IMG/VR virus record: IMGVR_UViG_3300021389_000105
Location: 1 to 29,536 of that record
Reading direction: 5' to 3' (one strand)
DNA from: a virus
DNA length: 29,536 bases
Shown: positions 25,368 through 29,536 of the stretch, one piece after another
Position numbering within the stretch: position 1 is the stretch's first letter
Layout: the number at the start of each line of letters is the position of its first letter
Translations under genes and position numbers: made by a program
The notes under the pieces: model-generated
Seen by the model: the letters and a program-made list of their open reading frames with translations, nothing else
The model's database searches: none
What the model was told of the DNA's origin: nothing

Positions 25368-27947
25368 TTATTTTTTTCTTCCTTGTGCATTCATTTTTGC
25401 AACAGCTAAATCATTTGCTTGATTGTCTCTAGCCAACTTAATCTTCTCTCTTTCGATTTGTAATTTCTGTTGAGCTAAACTATTCTTAGAATTTATATCA
25501 GCCATCTTACTATCATAATTTTTTCTAGCAGTAGATTGTTGAATTGCTAATTTTTCTATTTCCAATGAGTCTGGGCTACCAGAGTTATCTAAATCTTGAG
25601 TTGCTGATCCTTCTTTAGACATTGCATTTATAATAGCAATTTCTTTTTTGTTTACACGATCAAGTTCATTTTGATAGTTTTCATTAGCCTGCTCACTAGC
25701 AGTTAATTGTTGTTGTTGTTGCATTTGAGCTTGAGCAATTTGTTGCTGTTGCTCTAATTGTTGCTGTTGTAACTGTTGAGCTTGTTGTTGTTGCTGTAAT
25801 TGCTGATCTCTTAAATCTTTGAAAGTTTTTTTCATTTCTCTCATAGACTTAGTACTATATAATTCAATTATATCATATAAACTTCCACCGTTTTGAATAA
25901 GTGCTTGAGATAATTGTCTAAGTTCATTAAACATTTGTGTATCCTCTGGTCTGTTTGTTGGAAACACTTTTAAATCACGAAGTTTTAATTCGTTTCCATT
26001 CACTTGTACAAATGCAGATTCTCCTTCTGATGTTATATAAGAAAGAGTAGATTGAGGCTTAGAACTTTCAATATACTGTGAAGCATCTATAATTGCTTGA
26101 TATAATTGACCTGTTACATACTCGTGAGCTACAAAAAGAGGCTCTGTCTGAGAGTAACTCTGTTGCATAGCAGTATTTGTACCTGTAGCTGTTTCTGATG
26201 CAGCTATGGATCCCATACGTTGTTTAGACATACCTATGAGTTCCCAACATTCTATTTTCATTTGCTGAGCTAATGTATATCTTGATTGTATTTCTTGTGT
26301 ACGTGTAAGATCTAGTGATGTAAACTGATTAAAGCTACTTGGTGCTTTTAAGTTTTCTGGACTATCGTCTACAAACACAACACCACGTTCTCTAGCTTCC
26401 ATTTCCCACATATCTAATGCATCTTGTGCATCTCCATCTTTTGGAATAGGAATATGTCTAAGTGACATTAGTTGCACCTTACCAACTTCTTTCTCTAGTA
26501 GTTTGTATAATTGATTCATACAAACATTATATATAGTTTGGAAAGGTTTCATTAGATCCACAAGAGATCTTGCTTCTGTATTCTTTACTTCATATGTAGT
26601 ACCTATAATTGGACAGTAGTCTAGTAATTTATAAGGTTTAACATGATAAATGTCTGGACCTATCTTAGTTCCTTGATACCATTGATTAACCCATCCCCAT
26701 TCTAAAGATATTTGTGTAGGCATATCTCCTGATTTATAATCTTCAGTAACTAAAGTTGATTGTTCGTTACCCATTTCATCTTCAAAGATGAGTTTGCCTA
26801 TTTTCTTTTTAGATATCCAATAACTTCTTACCACTACATACTTATATCCAAATGAAGATACATTACTTGTAAGACCTAAGAAATCACGAAGACCATCGTC
26901 ATTTTCTTTCATCTCACTTTCTATAATCATTCGTGTTTGTAATACTAATGGATCGTATGTATCATACGTTACAGAGTCTTGACCAGGTGTAACATCAGGG
27001 TTTCCAAGATTAGATTCTCTTACATTTATTAATCCATAATCTTGTAATGAGCTTCTTAAATGATCTATTTCATCTTTGGTCAAGTCTGGAAATGCTTCTA
27101 TAATTTCTGATATTTCCATAACCTCCACAGTACCAGCAGCATAAGCTCCTTGATTTCTACCTGAAGGGTCTGAAATGTATTTTTTATCTGGTGTAGTTAG
27201 AAACCAAGTATTTTTTGGATTAGCCACTTCTACATTAAATCCTGTCTTTGAATTATCTTCGTATATATGATAAAACTCTCTAGCAGATATAAGTAAGTCT
27301 CTAAAAGCATCTTCACTTTGTTCTTTTAAATGAAAGTCTGCTTTATTACATGTAAGTGTGTGGTTTGCCCACTTTTCTGCAACAGATGTATAAGAATCTA
27401 ATTCTTCTTGAACCTGTTCCATTGTAATCTTATTAATGTCTTCCATTGAAATTTCCTGGCCAGACATTGCGGCCTTAACCATAACTTGTTGCTTCACTTG
27501 ATTAATTACGTAAGCTTTAAGTGTATCTGTTTTGAATTGTAACTCTTGAGCTTTACTATCATCATCAAAAGCTTTCACTCTGTATGCATCAGGTCTTTTA
27601 CTTATTTCACCAACAAGTTCATTAATTGGTGTTGTGATAATTGAGTAATGCTTTACATATGCAGGAAGTTCTAAATCTTTTTCTAACATGTCTGTGAAAC
27701 TCTTCACCTCAGGTTCATCTATTGCAAAGTCTTCTCTTCTCAGAATACCTTTCATTAAGTCATAGTTCTTTACAAACGTATCTCTATTCTTAATATACTC
27801 TGCATATGCTTTATTTGAGAAATAGTCCATTGTGTTCTTAATCCAACTATCATCTTGTTTTTGTTTGTCAGTTTTAAACTGATCAGGAAAGATATTTAAA
27901 TAAGCATATCTAATATTTTCCTCTTTTGTATATCTAATAATGGCCAT
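25368..27947 (-). CDS. Portal protein
   Basis: An 859-aa protein with family-like portal features: an N-terminal region with 'RREDFAIDEPEVKSF', 'HYSIITTPINELVGEISKRP'; a stem-like segment ('MKPFQTIYNVCMNQLYKLLEKEVGKVQLMSLRHIPIP'); 'GMSKQRMGSIAASETATGTNTAMQQSYSQTEPLF', which I recall from crAss-like portals; then a helical barrel with a Gln-rich stretch (about 715-755) and a charged coiled-coil end. Twelve copies would form the DNA entry ring. The start overlaps the terminase stop as TAATG, showing translational coupling. The length and Gln-rich tail fit the group. Confidence 0.85.
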   Translation of the reverse strand: MAIIRYTKEENIRYAYLNIFPDQFKTDKQKQDDSWIKNTMDYFSNKAYAEYIKNRDTFVKNYDLMKGILRREDFAIDEPEVKSFTDMLEKDLELPAYVKHYSIITTPINELVGEISKRPDAYRVKAFDDDSKAQELQFKTDTLKAYVINQVKQQVMVKAAMSGQEISMEDINKITMEQVQEELDSYTSVAEKWANHTLTCNKADFHLKEQSEDAFRDLLISAREFYHIYEDNSKTGFNVEVANPKNTWFLTTPDKKYISDPSGRNQGAYAAGTVEVMEISEIIEAFPDLTKDEIDHLRSSLQDYGLINVRESNLGNPDVTPGQDSVTYDTYDPLVLQTRMIIESEMKENDDGLRDFLGLTSNVSSFGYKYVVVRSYWISKKKIGKLIFEDEMGNEQSTLVTEDYKSGDMPTQISLEWGWVNQWYQGTKIGPDIYHVKPYKLLDYCPIIGTTYEVKNTEARSLVDLMKPFQTIYNVCMNQLYKLLEKEVGKVQLMSLRHIPIPKDGDAQDALDMWEMEARERGVVFVDDSPENLKAPSSFNQFTSLDLTRTQEIQSRYTLAQQMKIECWELIGMSKQRMGSIAASETATGTNTAMQQSYSQTEPLFVAHEYVTGQLYQAIIDASQYIESSKPQSTLSYITSEGESAFVQVNGNELKLRDLKVFPTNRPEDTQMFNELRQLSQALIQNGGSLYDIIELYSTKSMREMKKTFKDLRDQQLQQQQQAQQLQQQQLEQQQQIAQAQMQQQQQLTASEQANENYQNELDRVNKKEIAIINAMSKEGSATQDLDNSGSPDSLEIEKLAIQQSTARKNYDSKMADINSKNSLAQQKLQIEREKIKLARDNQANDLAVAKMNAQGRKK

Positions 27948-29536
27948 TATGAGAATATTTTATGTTTTGAGCTGCTAAATACACCTCTAGATTTTGTAAA
28001 TAATTTGTTCTTTTTGTTCTTATGCATAGATGTAAGTCTAACATCTTCTTGAGATCCCACTTTACCTATAATTGGATCAAGTTTCATAGCTAATCCTATA
28101 GCTAACTCAGCTGCAATAATTCTATCAAAGTTACCAGACTCATTGTATTGAATCATCTCTTCTAGTAACAATGGGTCTAATATTTTTGCCATACCTTTTG
28201 TACTTGATATAACCTCACCATCTTCGTTAGTGTCAGAAGCTATTATTTCTTCTGAATACTTCTTAAGACAACCGTGTAGGAAGTCTCTAATCTTTTCTGA
28301 TGATCTATGTATACCAAAGTCACGTCTTACGGTGGTGTTAGGTACTATTTCTTTTAACCAAGTAGGTTGTCTTTCTAAATATTGACTATCTCCTTTACTA
28401 ATCATGTGATCAATAAAAGATATCTCATCATTCTCACACAATGTTCTTGCGTTAAAATATTTGATGAGGTAACGAGCTTGGTTTTCCCAAGTTTCTTTTT
28501 TATCAGGACGTGCACAATAACTTGCTACAAACATATCTTGATATTTTTCACCAGCTATAGCATGCATTCGCTTATATATGTATACAGATCCTAATGAGCT
28601 ACTATATGCAGACTTTCCTTGTCTGTATGGATCCACACCAGCTACATATAAACCATATGGTGGGTTTTCTACAGGAAATTCATATATCACTACAGGTGCA
28701 TCTTTTAAATCTGTATGCTTTAATGGAAAGTTGCTTATAGGCACCTTATCTGTAAAGTCATGCTTTACACCTTCACCATCATCGTACAATATAACAGGCG
28801 TACCTGTTCTTTCTCCTTGTAGCAGTCTTGTCTTTTGACGTTTTGCAGCTTCTATGTCAAATATATTTGTATCTTCATTTAAAAATATATCATCTACTTC
28901 TTGTGGATAATACATCTTTTCTTTTAGATAGGCAAGTCTGTCACCAGCTTTCTTTAATCTTTCTAGATTATCATTAGTAATCTTATCAGCCTTTTCTTTA
29001 TTAGACACCATCATAGGCACCTTATGTAAAGGTGAATTCTTTGGTTTATTTAAAAATGCACCAAGCGTAGAATCCTCTTTTGCTTCCATTCTGTACTCAT
29101 GGCCAATAAATAAACCATGTATACGCTTTTCATCTTTTGAATTATTGTATGTAAGGAAATTAAAGTTTTCTACATCAAACATTAAACTCTTTGCATCCAT
29201 AAACTTCTTCATGTCTCCACCTGTACCAGTTAGTATAGGGCTACATCCCCATCCAAACGGTGTTGTGAATCCAGGTATGGCAGCTTGTAATCCACGTAAA
29301 AAAGATCCTTTACCTATCTCATCAATGATAAGTCTTCTAGGTTTTGTACCTGCAATAGCTTCTTCGTTATTACCATCATCTAAGTTACGTATAAGTATCT
29401 GTGAGAAAGGCATTCTTTCACCACCTCTAGTTTTAATACCTAATGTAACTTGGTTTTTCCAATTATCTTCTACCCTTTGCCATCTCCAGGCTTGTGGTAA
29501 AAAGTTAAGTCCTTTATCTATATTATCTGTAATAAG
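27947..29536 (-). CDS. terL: Terminase large subunit (5' end cut by window edge)
   Basis: The frame runs without a stop from the right edge; 529 residues are visible, and a Met at 29413 is internal. Visible ATPase parts: Walker B 'RRLIIDEIG' (Asp72-Glu73 of the visible part) and a coupling motif 'LTGTGG' near 102. Nuclease domain: 'VAGVDPYRQG' with Asp302, 'TLCENDE' near 368, and 'FDRIIAAELAIGLA' with Asp471, the three acidic clusters of the RNase H-like fold. Walker A must lie outside the window. It packages DNA into the head through the portal, whose gene it overlaps. Confidence 0.9.
   Translation of the reverse strand, partial: LITDNIDKGLNFLPQAWRWQRVEDNWKNQVTLGIKTRGGERMPFSQILIRNLDDGNNEEAIAGTKPRRLIIDEIGKGSFLRGLQAAIPGFTTPFGWGCSPILTGTGGDMKKFMDAKSLMFDVENFNFLTYNNSKDEKRIHGLFIGHEYRMEAKEDSTLGAFLNKPKNSPLHKVPMMVSNKEKADKITNDNLERLKKAGDRLAYLKEKMYYPQEVDDIFLNEDTNIFDIEAAKRQKTRLLQGERTGTPVILYDDGEGVKHDFTDKVPISNFPLKHTDLKDAPVVIYEFPVENPPYGLYVAGVDPYRQGKSAYSSSLGSVYIYKRMHAIAGEKYQDMFVASYCARPDKKETWENQARYLIKYFNARTLCENDEISFIDHMISKGDSQYLERQPTWLKEIVPNTTVRRDFGIHRSSEKIRDFLHGCLKKYSEEIIASDTNEDGEVISSTKGMAKILDPLLLEEMIQYNESGNFDRIIAAELAIGLAMKLDPIIGKVGSQEDVRLTSMHKNKKNKLFTKSRGVFSSSKHKIFS

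Noticed and set aside
201-28838. Plus-strand open frames of 60-119 codons (for example 201-425, 5832-6137, 12669-12890, 18748-19107, 28382-28594)
   Set aside because: Each lies opposite a confidently assigned minus-strand gene, has no family resemblance, and reflects low-complexity or repeat DNA read from the other strand.
1-29536. Stop-codon recoding (TAG or TGA read as amino acid), known in some crAss-like phages
   Set aside because: TAG (16485-17561, 18505-18606) and TGA (15903-16088) are used as normal stops at gene ends with a proper next start, and the genes are full length with the standard code.

Overview
The window reads as the late (structural) module of a tailed phage infecting a Bacteroidota host. 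The best fit is a crAss-like podovirus (order Crassvirales) or a close relative. Supporting signs are very low GC, A-rich leaders instead of Shine-Dalgarno sites, and two promoter-like sites of the Bacteroidota type (TTG, 20-21 nt, TAnnTTT). The order terminase, portal, acidic scaffold-like protein, major capsid protein, fibre genes, ring-like proteins, muzzle and cargo also fits. There is no tail-tube, sheath or tape-measure gene, so a short tail is likely. Family names come from recognising sequence patterns; no database search was run. Poly-threonine modules of this kind are familiar to me from aquatic Bacteroidota phages, so an aquatic source is plausible but not shown.

Every gene lies on the minus strand, so transcription runs from high to low coordinates. 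Region 1 (29536 to about 19200) is packaging and capsid: terminase large subunit (cut by the window edge), portal, acidic scaffold-like protein, major capsid protein, two conserved structural proteins and a probable abundant accessory capsid protein that ends at a strong terminator. A 199-nt spacer with three strong stem-loops follows the capsid gene. Region 2 (about 19190 to 12030) is an adhesin and accessory cassette: an Ig-like/helical protein, a 33-aa zinc-ribbon protein, a DUF1566-like lectin-fold protein, a T4 gp12-like collar fibre, a 46-aa Cys-rich protein, two small membrane proteins, a 71-aa stand-alone anchor domain, a Thr-rich modular fibre and an 861-aa propeller plus DUF285 fibre. 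It ends at a second strong terminator. Region 3 (about 11950 to 1) begins at its own promoter-like site: HTH-metallophosphoesterase, three ring or tail-hub candidates, a very large muzzle protein, a separate gene that looks like the muzzle's C-terminal part, and a cargo-type protein cut by the left edge.

The most interesting content is modular. A roughly 70-aa beta-rich anchor domain occurs in four genes. Poly-threonine linkers join or end five proteins. The muzzle appears to have been split into two genes by insertion of such modules. The fibre at 12.1-14.7 kb joins a delta-60 propeller to 13 bacterial DUF285-type repeats. Two Cys-rich mini-proteins (33 and 46 aa), an HTH-fused phosphoesterase in a virion operon and the structured spacer after the capsid gene also stand out. 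All three stop codons are used as stops (TAA, TAG, TGA), so the genetic code is standard. No tRNA, CRISPR array, integrase, reverse transcriptase or insertion sequence was seen.
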